64,000 nt of DNA from an uncultured Salinimicrobium sp. (GTDB lineage Bacteria; Bacteroidota; Bacteroidia; Flavobacteriales; Flavobacteriaceae), in contig CAMPKA010000001.1 in the NCBI GenBank assembly GCA_946887075.1, positions 186,001-250,000 of the forward strand, read 5' to 3'. Made by a program: the position numbers and the translations under genes. Below the pieces are notes generated by a model that had not been told where the DNA came from, searched no databases, and was given only the letters and a program-made list of their open reading frames with translations. Positions within the stretch are counted from its first letter, which is position 1; every line of letters begins with the position of its first letter. Shown here one piece after another: positions 53,006 through 62,567 of the stretch.

Positions 53006-54241
53006 TTATATCGATTCGAATTTGATCTGTTTCAGACGGGCTTTTAAAGGCTCGATAGCCGCATAGTAATCAGGGATGTACTGCTCATCAATTGGCTCAG
53101 CTGCAGGAAGGTTCTGCCTGAATGGATCCACTTGTCTGCCATGCACCCAGAACCGGTAGCACACATGAGGTCCGGTTGCAAGGCCGGTACTTCCCACATA
53201 GCCGATGATCTCCCCCTGCTTTACCCTCTCGCCCTTCCGAACTGCTCTCTTTGACATATGAAGATATTGTGTGGTATACTTATCATTATGCCTGATCTTG
53301 ACGTAATTGCCGTTACCTGAAGTATAGGAGGAGGCAATGACCACCCCATTTGCGGTACTCCAGATCGGTGTGCCATGAGGGGCGGCATAATCTGTTCCTT
53401 TATGAGCCTTCCAGCGCTTTTGAACCGGATGAAACCGTCTGGGGCTGAACCTGGAGGAGATTCTGGTGAAATTCAAGGGGGCTTTAAGGAAAAAACTTTG
53501 CAGTGGTCGAGCCTTTTCGTCGTAATAATCTCCCTTTCCGGAGGTAGAGTCCAATGAAAAATTGAAGGCATAATAGGGCTTTTCCTCATGATAGAACACA
53601 GCAGCCTCAATCTTCTCAATGCCGGCATAAATGCTGTCGTTAATATACCGTTCCTTGAAGACAAGTTTGAATCGATCACCTTCCTGGAGCCTGAAAAAAT
53701 CAATGCTCCACTGATAAATATTGATCATCTCATGAGCAATAAGATAATTCAATCCAGCAGCTTCGATTGCCTCAGAAAGACTGGATTCGATCACTCCGGA
53801 TATCGTTTTGGTACTTATGGTAACAGGCTTTTTTGCCGTATAGGCAGAAATGCTGTCCCTGAGGTCTATTACCGTGTAATTAATCAGGTCCTTCTCATAT
53901 ACGAAGGCGACAGGGGTGCCTGCAGTGTCCTTCTTTTTAAGGATGACGTAGGGATCTCCAATGACCATTCTTCTGGGATTAAAGGTGTCTCTCACCTTCT
54001 CAACCACCTGGAACACCTTTTCGGGAGAAAGACCATTGTTGTCAAGGATGATGCCGAAGCTGTCACCGCTGCGCACTGTGTCTCTCACGACTTCGTAATC
54101 ATTCAGCAAAAACCCGTACTCCTTAACCAAAGCGGCAGCTTTTTCAGGCCTTGTGTTCTCAGCCAGTTCCGACTCCTTCTTTTCGTCATTACAGGCCAGG
54201 AAGGCCATCATCAACACGAACAGGTATGTTGTTTTTCTCAC
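53006..54241 (-). CDS. M23 family peptidase with Cys in the zinc site, lipoprotein
   Basis: 411 residues. The signal ends in AFLAC (Cys17), a lipobox. A LysM/OapA-like region lies at about 45-100 (VVRDTVRSGDSFGIILDNNGLSPEKVF). The M23 domain covers about 265-375: H280-x3-D284 in AHKGTDYA, H328 in YLHMS, and H359-V-C361 in GPHVCYRF. The usual HxH is therefore HxC; Cys361 (codon 53159-53161) takes the place of a zinc ligand. Related flavobacterial proteins with GPHVCYRFW appear to share this, so it may be a family trait rather than damage. It is co-transcribed with pgi. Confidence 0.9.
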   Translation of the reverse strand: MRKTTYLFVLMMAFLACNDEKKESELAENTRPEKAAALVKEYGFLLNDYEVVRDTVRSGDSFGIILDNNGLSPEKVFQVVEKVRDTFNPRRMVIGDPYVILKKKDTAGTPVAFVYEKDLINYTVIDLRDSISAYTAKKPVTISTKTISGVIESSLSEAIEAAGLNYLIAHEMINIYQWSIDFFRLQEGDRFKLVFKERYINDSIYAGIEKIEAAVFYHEEKPYYAFNFSLDSTSGKGDYYDEKARPLQSFFLKAPLNFTRISSRFSPRRFHPVQKRWKAHKGTDYAAPHGTPIWSTANGVVIASSYTSGNGNYVKIRHNDKYTTQYLHMSKRAVRKGERVKQGEIIGYVGSTGLATGPHVCYRFWVHGRQVDPFRQNLPAAEPIDEQYIPDYYAAIEPLKARLKQIKFESI

Positions 54242-54426
54242 TTGTAGTTCATTTTAAGATCCACCCCCCTGCGTACTTCCTTCTCCATAGGGAACAAGAC
54301 CAAGTTTAACACCATATTAACGAAACGAAATCCTTTCGTTTTTATTTTCACTTATCCTTAAGAAAGTCAAAACTAAAAAAACATTCCTCTTTGGCTTGTT
54401 AAAGTAATAGTTTTCTTACACATTTT

Positions 54427-55200
54427 TTAATCAACTATGGTACTCAGCGGGTGTTTAAGTCCTTTAAACGCATCCAGATCCGCCTCCAGAGACCCCACTG
54501 CTAATTCTGCCCTGATCTTAAGGGGCATCCGGTTTTTATCATCGCTTACCCAAATGGTGAGGCTCTCCTCCTCCCGGAAAACGCGTCCTGCCATCACATA
54601 GGGCTTGAACTTTAAGGCAGCCATTTTACCAAGTTCCGTATTGATAATCTCCCTTCCAAGAAATTTCAGCTTAAAATCATGATTTTCATTGTCAAAGAAC
54701 ATGTTTAGGCTGAACATGCTCCCCGGTTCCAGCCCCTGGACATCCAGATGGTTTCTCAAATAATAAAAGGCGGATAGCATGTCCTGAACATTTTCCTGCA
54801 CCTCAAAGCTTTTTTTGGTCCCATGCTTTCTGTTAAACACCAGAGCGGTATTATCTCTGTGGTCGAAATCGATTTGGATATCTTTGGTATGCCCCCCCTC
54901 GTCTATTTTGCGAATAAACCTCAAGGGCGCTCCGGAAGCCTTATCGATATAAGTTTCATAGGTATCATCCACCTTGAAGAAAAGATGCAGAAGTCCGGTG
55001 GATTTTCCTTTGCCGATGACATGATGAACCGGCCTTCCTTGAAAGGATTCATCGCGAACCTCGAGGGTTGCATAACTCGCGTTGAACATGCCGTAATGAA
55101 TCCGAAACCGAAACCATTCCCCCCCCTGGTATGCCTGATGATCCTGAGCTGCCAGTTGAATCGAAATTAGAATTGTAATAATCGTAAGAATTTTTTTCAT
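54427..55200 (-). CDS. DUF3108 family exported protein
   Basis: 257 residues from MKKILTIITILISIQLAAQ, a clear signal peptide. The DUF3108 pattern is visible: GEWFRFRIHYGMFNASYATLEV near 28, GKGKSTGLLHLFFKVDDTYETYIDKASGAPLRFIRKIDEGGH, and late FKPYVMAGRVFREEESLTIWVSDDKNRMPLKIRAELAVGSLEADL. The fold is a beta-barrel-like periplasmic domain and the role is unknown. A Met six codons upstream weakens the signal peptide. It is isolated from its neighbours by larger gaps. Confidence 0.88.
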   Translation of the reverse strand: MKKILTIITILISIQLAAQDHQAYQGGEWFRFRIHYGMFNASYATLEVRDESFQGRPVHHVIGKGKSTGLLHLFFKVDDTYETYIDKASGAPLRFIRKIDEGGHTKDIQIDFDHRDNTALVFNRKHGTKKSFEVQENVQDMLSAFYYLRNHLDVQGLEPGSMFSLNMFFDNENHDFKLKFLGREIINTELGKMAALKFKPYVMAGRVFREEESLTIWVSDDKNRMPLKIRAELAVGSLEADLDAFKGLKHPLSTIVD

Positions 55201-55260
55201 GCGGAAAGCGGTTTTCACTACGAATTACAATATCCATTCCAAAGGTATCAAAACGACAAA

Positions 55261-55286
55261 ACCCTACCAACTAGAATCGGTAGGGT
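55261..55286 (-). terminator. hairpin between hppD and the DUF3108 gene
   Basis: ACCCTACC (55261-55268) pairs with GGTAGGGT (55279-55286) around a 10-nt loop. On the minus strand it is followed by TTTGTCGTTTTG, an imperfect T tract. It is about 200 bp past the hppD stop, so it may end that transcript or shield the DUF3108 gene. Confidence 0.5.
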
Positions 55287-55318
55287 ATTTATCCTGTTAA
55301 CCAACTAAAACTTAAATT

Positions 55319-55384
55319 ATGAAAAAAATCCTTTTTTCCAACTTTGGTAACCACTCCAAAATTGCGGGGCAAAAGTACTCTTAA
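55319..55384 (+). other. 21-codon mini-ORF with a strong flavobacterial translation start
   Basis: An A-rich leader (AACCAACTAAAACTTAAATT) leads directly into ATGAAAAAAATCC, a pattern usual for expressed genes in this group. The frame closes after 21 residues with TAA at 55382-55384. The peptide begins MKKILF and has no membrane segment. It lies on the plus strand between two minus-strand genes. It could be a small protein, an RNA leader, or the stump of a deleted gene. Confidence 0.35.
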
Positions 55385-55486
55385 AGAAGGGATCCGCAAA
55401 AGGAAAATCGCGATTTAACAAAGTATCCTGTTTTTATCCTATTTCAGTAGTCTGATATTTTAAAAATCTGTCCGATTTAACCAAAG

Positions 55487-56623
55487 TTACAGCGTCCCTC
55501 TCAAATTTTGCTCCCGTTCGATCGCTTCAAACAGGGCTTTAAAATTTCCCTTACCAAAGGATTGAGCTCCTTTTCTCTGAATGATCTCGAAAAACATGGT
55601 CGGCCGGTCCAGAACAGGCTTGGTAAAAATCTGAAGCAGATAGCCTTCGTCATCTCTATCGATCAGGACTCCCAGATTCTTAAGGGGCTCCAGGTCCTCA
55701 TCGATCTCTCCAACCCTGTCAAGAACATCTTCGTAATAGGTTTCGGGAACATACAGGAATTCAACACCTCTGTCGCGCAATTGTGTAACGGTTTCAATGA
55801 TATTATCCGTGGCAACAGCGATATGTTGAACACCTGCACCATGATAAAAATCAATGTATTCCTCGATCTGAGATTTTTTCTTCCCTTCAGCGGGTTCATT
55901 GATCGGAAATTTGATACGCCCATTCCCATTGCTCATCACCTTGCTCATCAGGGCGGTGTATTCCGTAGATATATCCTTGTCATCGAAAGAAACCAACTGC
56001 GCAAAACCCATGACCTTTGCATAGAACTCACACCACTTGTTCATCTCATTCCATCCCACATTTCCCACCATATGGTCGATATACTTAAGCCCCACTTCAG
56101 GGGTGCTGAAACGGGGTTTGTATGACTTGAACCCCGGCAAAAAAGGTCCGGTATAGTTATTCCGTTCAACAAAGATATGGACGGTTTCACCATAGGTATG
56201 GATTCCCGACAGCACCACCTTCCCATGCTCGTCCTCGATCACCCTCGGCTCGAAATAGGACTCAGCTCCTCTTCGGGTGGTTTCTTCATAGCTTTTCCGG
56301 GCATCATCCACCCACAGCGCGACCACTTTTACCCCATCTCCGTGTTTGTTAATATGCTCGTTGATTTCTCCGCCTGGTTCTATCGGAGAGGTAAGTACCA
56401 ACCTAATTTTTCCTTGCTGAAGTACATAAGAGACCCGGTCCCTGGTGCCTGTTTCCAGTCCGGAATAGGCTACCGGCTGGAATCCCCATGCCTGCTGGTA
56501 GTAATAGGCCGCCTGTTTTGCGTTTCCGACGTATAGTTCTACGTAATCCGTTCCCAGAAGCGGAAGAAAGTCTTCTGCATTAGGTACCGTTTTTTTGATA
56601 TCGGGTGTGTTCACTGTCGCCAT
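55487..56623 (-). CDS. hppD: 4-hydroxyphenylpyruvate dioxygenase
   Basis: Fe(II) dioxygenase turning 4-hydroxyphenylpyruvate into homogentisate in tyrosine breakdown, 378 residues, with two VOC domains. Iron ligands are visible: His in YIDHMVGNV near 185, His in GAGVQHIAVATDNI near 265, and Glu in MFFEIIQRKGAQSFGKGNFKALFEAIE near 348. It starts about 33 bp after hmgA, so the pathway pair is one operon. It ends REQNLRGTL. Confidence 0.96.
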   Translation of the reverse strand: MATVNTPDIKKTVPNAEDFLPLLGTDYVELYVGNAKQAAYYYQQAWGFQPVAYSGLETGTRDRVSYVLQQGKIRLVLTSPIEPGGEINEHINKHGDGVKVVALWVDDARKSYEETTRRGAESYFEPRVIEDEHGKVVLSGIHTYGETVHIFVERNNYTGPFLPGFKSYKPRFSTPEVGLKYIDHMVGNVGWNEMNKWCEFYAKVMGFAQLVSFDDKDISTEYTALMSKVMSNGNGRIKFPINEPAEGKKKSQIEEYIDFYHGAGVQHIAVATDNIIETVTQLRDRGVEFLYVPETYYEDVLDRVGEIDEDLEPLKNLGVLIDRDDEGYLLQIFTKPVLDRPTMFFEIIQRKGAQSFGKGNFKALFEAIEREQNLRGTL

Positions 56624-56656
56624 AAATTAATATTCTGGTTTTTGATTTTGAATTTA

Positions 56657-57823
56657 TTATTCCCCTGTTTCTATCCAGGATCTGTGATAGGATTCGTCTG
56701 CTATCTTCATGGCGTCTTCCGTTACCATCAAAGGCCTGAAAGTATCAACCATAACGGCGAGTTCGTCTGTCTTGGTTTGGCCTATGCTCCGCTCCACTGC
56801 TCCTGGATGCGGCCCGTGAGGAATGCCTGCGGGATGAAGGGAGATGTGCCCCGCGTCGATATCATTCCTGCTCATGAAATCCCCATCTACATAATACAGT
56901 ACTTCATCGCTGTCTATATTGCTGTGACTGTAAGGTGCGGGAATGCTTTGAGGATGGTAGTCATAGAGTCTCGGACAAAACGAACATACCACAAAAGCAT
57001 CCGTTTCAAAGGTCTGATGAACCGGGGGAGGTTGATGAATTCTTCCAGTAATGGGTTCAAAATCATGAATGGAAAAGGCATAGGGGTAGTTGTAGCCATC
57101 ATAGCCTACCACATCAAAGGGATGGGAAGCATATATCATGTCGAAAATTTTACCCTGCTTCTTGATCTTCATCAGGAATTCTCCTTTCTGGTCATTGGTT
57201 TCGAGTTCATAGGGACGCCTGATATCTCTTTCGCAGAAAGGGGCATGTTCAAGCAGTTGGCCAAAATGATTTCGATATCTTTTTGGGGTGTAAATAGGCC
57301 GCCGGGATTCTACGATGAAAAGCCGGTTATCCTGATCCTTGAATTCGATCTTATAGATGGTCCCTCTCGGGATTAGCAGATAATCTCCATATTTGAAATC
57401 CAGGTTTCCAAGGTGTGTCCTGAGTTTTCCTGATCCTTTGTGGATAAATAGCAACTCGTCAGAATCCGCGTTTTTATAGAAATAGTCCTTCGTGGAACTC
57501 TTGGGGGCAGCCAGAGCAATGTCAACATCAGCATTTGTCAGCACAACTTTCCTGCTTTTCAGGAATTCCTCCTCGGGCTTTATTTCAAATCCGCGGAATC
57601 GGAAAGACTGAATATTCTTGTCCCTGGAGATACCGGGCCGGGCGTCATAGCTTCCCTTGATCTCCTTTACCTGGGTTGGTCGCTGCTCGTGGTACATATT
57701 GGTGTACATGCCATCAAAACCTATAGTTCCGAAGAGCTGCTCATAATACAGGCTGCCATCGGGTTTCTTGAATACGGTGTGTCGTTTGTGCGGGATTTTC
57801 CCCAAAGAATGGTAAAAAGGCAT
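56657..57823 (-). CDS. hmgA: homogentisate 1,2-dioxygenase
   Basis: Opens the ring of homogentisate to maleylacetoacetate, the step after HppD, 388 residues. It begins MPFYHSLGKIPHKRHTVF. Family segments: YEQLFGTIGFDGMYTNMYHEQRPTQV, LLFIHKGSGKLRTHLGNLDFKYGDYLLIPRGTIY, and the metal-binding stretch HSNIDSDEVLYYVDGDFMSRNDIDAGHISLHPAGIPHGPHPGAVE with its His residues. It is the first gene of the hmgA-hppD operon. A fumarylacetoacetase gene is not present in the window. Confidence 0.95.
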   Translation of the reverse strand: MPFYHSLGKIPHKRHTVFKKPDGSLYYEQLFGTIGFDGMYTNMYHEQRPTQVKEIKGSYDARPGISRDKNIQSFRFRGFEIKPEEEFLKSRKVVLTNADVDIALAAPKSSTKDYFYKNADSDELLFIHKGSGKLRTHLGNLDFKYGDYLLIPRGTIYKIEFKDQDNRLFIVESRRPIYTPKRYRNHFGQLLEHAPFCERDIRRPYELETNDQKGEFLMKIKKQGKIFDMIYASHPFDVVGYDGYNYPYAFSIHDFEPITGRIHQPPPVHQTFETDAFVVCSFCPRLYDYHPQSIPAPYSHSNIDSDEVLYYVDGDFMSRNDIDAGHISLHPAGIPHGPHPGAVERSIGQTKTDELAVMVDTFRPLMVTEDAMKIADESYHRSWIETGE

Positions 57824-57927
57824 CTGTAAAGGCTTTCGAAAGAAATCGTTTTCGTTGATTTTCGAATTCTCTCTGTGATTGCCTACAAATATCAGAATTT
57901 TTAAGGTTTTTACCCGTTAAAGGACCA

Positions 57928-60153
57928 TTAAAACCAAAACCCGATTGCGATATGCCATAGACTTTCCTTCAAAACAGGAGAAACAGAATATTTGGCCTCG
58001 ACTGGCCCGAGAAAAGTTTCGAGGCTGTACCCGATTGCATAGCCCGAGTAGTCCGGAAGCGCAAACCAGTTTCCGGTCTCATACAACCCATTGGCTACAT
58101 TGGCATAATTGGCGCTCAGGACCAGGTGATTCTTTCTGTAGAATTCATAATCGAACTCCACGAGACCTTTGATGAAGCTATCTCCGGAGAGCCCGATGAA
58201 CTCATGTCCATAAAAGGGTATAAAATTGTTGATGAACTGATTCCCGTAGCCTCCCAGAAAAAAATCGAAGATATTGGTAGCGGAAGTTCCCAGTCTGAAT
58301 CCGGCTTCTGACGCCAGTTCTACAGTCAAGGCCGAGGTGGGAGAAAAGACGTAAGAGACATGCCCTTTGGCTATTCCGAAAGGTTCGAAATCTTTTTGAA
58401 AATCGGAGGCCAGCAGGTACCAGTGGAAATCCCCTGAAAAGTACCAACCTTTGTTCGGGAAATATTTGTTGTCGTAGGTGTCCAGCCGAAGGTACCCAAA
58501 GGCACTGTAGTAATGGCTGTCCTCGAAGACCCCCGTTGTAGGCGCCTCCTCAGAAGGGGAGCCCAGGGTGGCAGAAGTGATGTTCAGGTATTTGTGTTCC
58601 GCTCCCACTCCCAGGGAAAAAGTTTGCCAGAACAAGGTTTCGAGATAGGCCTGAGAAGTGAAATCACGGTATTCGAGTTCCAGTTGTCCGATTCCATTCT
58701 GAGCTATTCGCGCATTTTCCTGAGCAAAGTCAAAGGAGACCCCTTTATCGAAAGCATTGTACCGCGTACTGAGCCCAAAGCTCCCATAGTATCCTTTATC
58801 CAGATAATAGTTAAAGTTATATCGGGAGTTGTCTCCTAAGATAACGTCCAGGGAAGCTACATCATTGGTAAAAAAAAGACTCTTCCTTGTCAGGTTTACC
58901 AGGGCCGCACTTTTGTAGATATTGTCGAAATGAACCCCGAACCTCAGATAATTCTTCACCGGATTTTCCTCCAGTTGTAATGCCAGGACAAAGTTATTGT
59001 TGATCGGAATAAGTTTATAGTTGATCCTGTTGAAGTTTTGGGTTGCAGTAAGGTTGTTGATGCCAATCCTAAGATCTTCGTAGGAGATCTTTGCAGGATA
59101 TCGCAGCTTGAGTTTCCCAAGGATATAAGCTCTAGGATAGGAGGTCTTTCCTTCGATGTGCACGTCTGTAATCATCAGACTATCCACTGGGGGAATCGGT
59201 TCCCTGGGGAAAGCTCGTTCTGACTGCAGATCCGCCACGGCCCTGAGGTCTGCCAGTTTCTCCCGGGCTGCTTCTTCCCCTTCGGCGATGATTTCCTGGC
59301 CCTGGTCAAAAGACATTACTCCGAATTCCTCGATTTCAGGGTTGATAAAGATATCGGTCTTTTCGATCTTTTTGCGCATATCGCGGATCGACCTGAAGTT
59401 GCTTACCTGGGTGAGGATCTCAAGGGCAGACTGCAATTCCTCTCTACCCGCCAGGGTATCCTGGACATCCACTCCGATTACGATATCCATGCCTCTCTTT
59501 AGGAGCTCTTCAACCGGGTAATTGTTAGAGACACCCCCATCTGTCAACAGTCTTCCATCCACCATGACCGGACTGAACAGGGTGGGGATCGCTGCGCTGG
59601 CGGAGATCGCCTGAGGCAGGTATCCTTTGTCAAGGATTACCTCTTCCCCAGTCTCCACGTCCGTAGCCACGGCAAAGAAGGGAATCGGCAAACTGCTGAA
59701 GTCCCTTTTGTCTTTGAGATGCAATGTCAGTTGAGACATCAGGTTATACACGTTCTGACCTTTGGAGAAGGCCTTGGGAAAAGACACCTCAAAATTTTCA
59801 AAGGGAAGCGTGATGGCGTATTTTTCGGAATCCCGCTTTTCGTAGAACGTCTTTGCGCTCCGTGGCAGTTCGTCCTGAATAAGAATGTTGAAATTGGTCT
59901 TTCGGAACAGGCTGTCGAGTTGTTCCGGGGTATAGCCTGCCGCATAAAGACCCCCGATTATAGCTCCCATACTACTTCCGCCTATATAATCCAGTTTCAC
60001 CCCGGCCTCCTCGATGACTTTGAGAACTCCGATGTGCGCCAATCCTTTTGCTCCACCACCACTTAAAACCAGGCCTACCTCAGGGTCCCTTTCCTGGGAA
60101 TAGGAATGACAACCCAGGAGCATTAACAGAATGAGGAGGTGTTTTTTCATCAT
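57928..60153 (-). CDS. patatin-like phospholipase with outer-membrane beta-barrel (PlpD type)
   Basis: 741 residues. Signal peptide 1-20 (SYSQ). The patatin domain (about 25-300) has the oxyanion loop GGGAKG at 32-37, the nucleophile Ser61 in GGSSMG, and the catalytic Asp in LLTDGGVSNNYP. A POTRA-like segment covers about 330-400 and a 16-strand-type barrel runs to the terminal Phe in HIAIGFWF. Such proteins act as autotransported phospholipases. It overlaps uvrC by 4 bp (ATGA), so translation is probably coupled. Met2 at 60150 is also possible. Confidence 0.93.
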   Translation of the reverse strand: MMKKHLLILLMLLGCHSYSQERDPEVGLVLSGGGAKGLAHIGVLKVIEEAGVKLDYIGGSSMGAIIGGLYAAGYTPEQLDSLFRKTNFNILIQDELPRSAKTFYEKRDSEKYAITLPFENFEVSFPKAFSKGQNVYNLMSQLTLHLKDKRDFSSLPIPFFAVATDVETGEEVILDKGYLPQAISASAAIPTLFSPVMVDGRLLTDGGVSNNYPVEELLKRGMDIVIGVDVQDTLAGREELQSALEILTQVSNFRSIRDMRKKIEKTDIFINPEIEEFGVMSFDQGQEIIAEGEEAAREKLADLRAVADLQSERAFPREPIPPVDSLMITDVHIEGKTSYPRAYILGKLKLRYPAKISYEDLRIGINNLTATQNFNRINYKLIPINNNFVLALQLEENPVKNYLRFGVHFDNIYKSAALVNLTRKSLFFTNDVASLDVILGDNSRYNFNYYLDKGYYGSFGLSTRYNAFDKGVSFDFAQENARIAQNGIGQLELEYRDFTSQAYLETLFWQTFSLGVGAEHKYLNITSATLGSPSEEAPTTGVFEDSHYYSAFGYLRLDTYDNKYFPNKGWYFSGDFHWYLLASDFQKDFEPFGIAKGHVSYVFSPTSALTVELASEAGFRLGTSATNIFDFFLGGYGNQFINNFIPFYGHEFIGLSGDSFIKGLVEFDYEFYRKNHLVLSANYANVANGLYETGNWFALPDYSGYAIGYSLETFLGPVEAKYSVSPVLKESLWHIAIGFWF

Positions 60154-61943
60154 GAGTGATGGTAATGCCTGTAGATTATCGCAGCCTTGGACTTTCCAAC
60201 GACCGACGAAAGATTTTCCTGACTCGCTTCCTTGACTCTTTTCAAAGAACGGTAATGTTTTAAAAGTTCCACCACGGTCTTTTCTCCTATTCCCGGAATT
60301 GTCTCTAATTCAGTATTGAGCGCAAGGCTGCTTCGTTTATTCCGGTGAAAGGTAATCCCGAACCGATGCGCCTCGTTCCGGAGCTGCTGTATCAATTTCA
60401 GGGTTTCTGATTTCTTGTCCAGATAAAGCGGTATGGAATCCCCAGGATAATAGATCTCTTCCAACCTTTTGGCGATCCCGATAATAGCGATCTTTCCACG
60501 CAATCCAAGCGTCTCCAGTGCTTTTACCGCAGAGGAGAGTTGTCCTTTTCCCCCGTCGACGATAACCAATTGGGGCAGGGATTCTCCTTCTTCCAGAAGC
60601 CTCCGATATCTCCTGAAGACCACCTCCTCCATGGAGGCAAAATCATTCGGACCTTCCACAGTTTTGATGTTGAACTTGCGGTAGTCCTTTTTACTCGGTT
60701 TGGCGTCCCGAAAAACAACACAGGCGGCCACCGGATTTGTTCCCTGAATGTTTGAATTGTCAAAACATTCTATATGCCTCGGTTCCTCTGAAAGCCTTAA
60801 ATCTTCTTTCATCTGTGCCAGGACCCTATTGACATGTCGGTCAGGATCGACAATCTTCATTTGTTTGAACCGCTCCTGGCGGAAATATTTTGCATTCCGA
60901 ATCGACAGGTCAAGAATCTGCTTTTTATCCCCCATCTTTGGCACAGTGACTTTTATTTCCTCCCCAACACTCACCTTAAAGGGAACATAGATTTCCCTGG
61001 TGGAGGAATGGAAACGCTGGCGAATTTCCGTAATCCCCAGTTCGAGCAGCTCTTTATCGCTCTCCGAAAGCTTCTTTTTCATTTCAATGGTATGGGACCT
61101 GATGATGGCCCCGTGGGAAAGCTGTAGAAAATTAACGTATCCGTAGCCTTCATCACTGATAATCGAAAAGACATCAACGTTATTGATTTTTGGATTCACC
61201 ACAGTGGATTTGGCCTGATAGTTCTCCAGGATGTCGATTTTTTCCTTGATAAGTTGTGCCGCTTCGAATTCCATTTTTTCAGAATAGGTCTTCATCTGTT
61301 TCCGGAATTGCTGAAGTGATTCTTTAAAATTCCCTCTTATGATCTGGCGTATGGCCTCGATCTTCATGTTGTAATTCGCTTCGCTCTCATGGTCTTCACA
61401 GGGACCCAGACAATTCCCGAGATGGAATTCCAGACAGACCTTATACTTGCCGGTCCTGATTTTCTCCTCAGAAAGATCGTAATTGCAGGTTCTGAGGGGA
61501 TACAATCCCTTGATAAGTTCAAATAAGGTATTAACGGTGCGGAAACTTGTATAGGGCCCAAAATATTCACTTCCATCCCGTACAAGGTTGCGGGTTACAA
61601 AAACCCGGGGAAATCTTTCTTTTTTGATGCAAATCCATGGATAGGTCTTATCATCCTTGAGCATGATATTAAACCGGGGCTGGTATTTCTTGATCAAATT
61701 GTTCTCAAGCAGAAGAGCATCCGTCTCGCTGGCTACCACGATGTGCCGGATCTCATGGATCTTTTTGACCATAATCCGGATCCGGTGACTGTCGTTGTTC
61801 CTGGTAAAATAGGAGGAAACCCTTTTCTTCAGGTTCTTTGCTTTCCCAACGTAGAGGATCCTGCCATTCTGATCAAAATACTGGTAAACCCCCGGCTTTT
61901 CCGGGAGCGTCTGGATCTGCAATGCTACAGGAGGAATGTTCAT
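60150..61943 (-). CDS. uvrC: excinuclease ABC subunit C
   Basis: Nucleotide-excision-repair nuclease making both incisions with UvrB, 597 residues. The GIY-YIG domain is at the start (LPEKPGVYQYFDQNGRILYVGKAKNL). The UvrB-interaction motif follows near 200-240 (QFRKQMKTYSEKMEFEAAQLIKEKI). The C-terminal RNase-H-like domain contains IECFDNSNIQGTNPVAACVVF and the helix-hairpin-helix is LETIPGIGEKTVVELLKHYRSL. It is the upstream gene of an operon with the patatin gene; the two overlap by 4 bp. Confidence 0.97.
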   Translation of the reverse strand: MNIPPVALQIQTLPEKPGVYQYFDQNGRILYVGKAKNLKKRVSSYFTRNNDSHRIRIMVKKIHEIRHIVVASETDALLLENNLIKKYQPRFNIMLKDDKTYPWICIKKERFPRVFVTRNLVRDGSEYFGPYTSFRTVNTLFELIKGLYPLRTCNYDLSEEKIRTGKYKVCLEFHLGNCLGPCEDHESEANYNMKIEAIRQIIRGNFKESLQQFRKQMKTYSEKMEFEAAQLIKEKIDILENYQAKSTVVNPKINNVDVFSIISDEGYGYVNFLQLSHGAIIRSHTIEMKKKLSESDKELLELGITEIRQRFHSSTREIYVPFKVSVGEEIKVTVPKMGDKKQILDLSIRNAKYFRQERFKQMKIVDPDRHVNRVLAQMKEDLRLSEEPRHIECFDNSNIQGTNPVAACVVFRDAKPSKKDYRKFNIKTVEGPNDFASMEEVVFRRYRRLLEEGESLPQLVIVDGGKGQLSSAVKALETLGLRGKIAIIGIAKRLEEIYYPGDSIPLYLDKKSETLKLIQQLRNEAHRFGITFHRNKRSSLALNTELETIPGIGEKTVVELLKHYRSLKRVKEASQENLSSVVGKSKAAIIYRHYHHS

Positions 61944-62135
61944 CGATGCAAAGGTAAAATATACGGACTAATTCCCTGAACGCTCCAAACCTTTAAATCC
62001 ACTTGTTCTGAGTCAGGAAAAGAAGCCTGTTCCCTTTAGAACATCATCAGATAAAAACGCCTATATTCGCGCCGCCAGAAAGGAATTTCAGAAATAGTTA
62101 AGACTAAAAAGCACTCCTTTTAGTACCTTGCGGAT

Positions 62136-62567
62136 ATGGACAAAAGAATGATCGGCAGATTTGATAAAGCAGATTTTCCTGATTTGCATCTGAACGACAT
62201 TGCCATAAAGATCGACACAGGGGCCTATACCTCTTCCATACATTGTGACAATATCATAGAGCGGGACGGTTTTCTCAAATGCACCTTTCTGGACGAAGAG
62301 CATCCGCTTTATAACGGCCGCGAGTATAGCTTTCCGGATTTCGACATCGTATTCGTCCGAAGCAGTAATGGAATGGTACAGAAAAGATACCAGATCCAGA
62401 CACACATTGTGCTCTTTAATAAAAGATATAAGATTTCCCTTTCACTTACAGCTCGTCAGGAAATGAGATTTCCGGTTCTTCTGGGGCGTAAATTTCTGAC
62501 CAAAAAATTTGTCGTCGACACCGAGTTTTTCGACCTCTCTTTTAAGCATAAGATCCATGAAAATTAA
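62136..62567 (+). CDS. ATP-dependent zinc protease / RimB-like retropepsin
   Basis: 143 residues of the PF05618 family, earlier called ATP-dependent zinc proteases and now seen as retropepsin-like. The catalytic motif is [17 protein letters not shown] near 23-39 with the active Asp in DTGA. Further segments are [18 protein letters not shown] and [12 protein letters not shown] near the end. In Pseudomonas, RimB of this family works with RimK in glutamate modification of ribosomal protein S6. The RimK gene overlaps its 3' end by 11 bp, supporting that link. Confidence 0.9.
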   Translation: MDKRMIGRFDKADFPDLHLNDIAIKIDTGAYTSSIHCDNIIERDGFLKCTFLDEEHPLYNGREYSFPDFDIVFVRSSNGMVQKRYQIQTHIVLFNKRYKISLSLTARQEMRFPVLLGRKFLTKKFVVDTEFFDLSFKHKIHEN

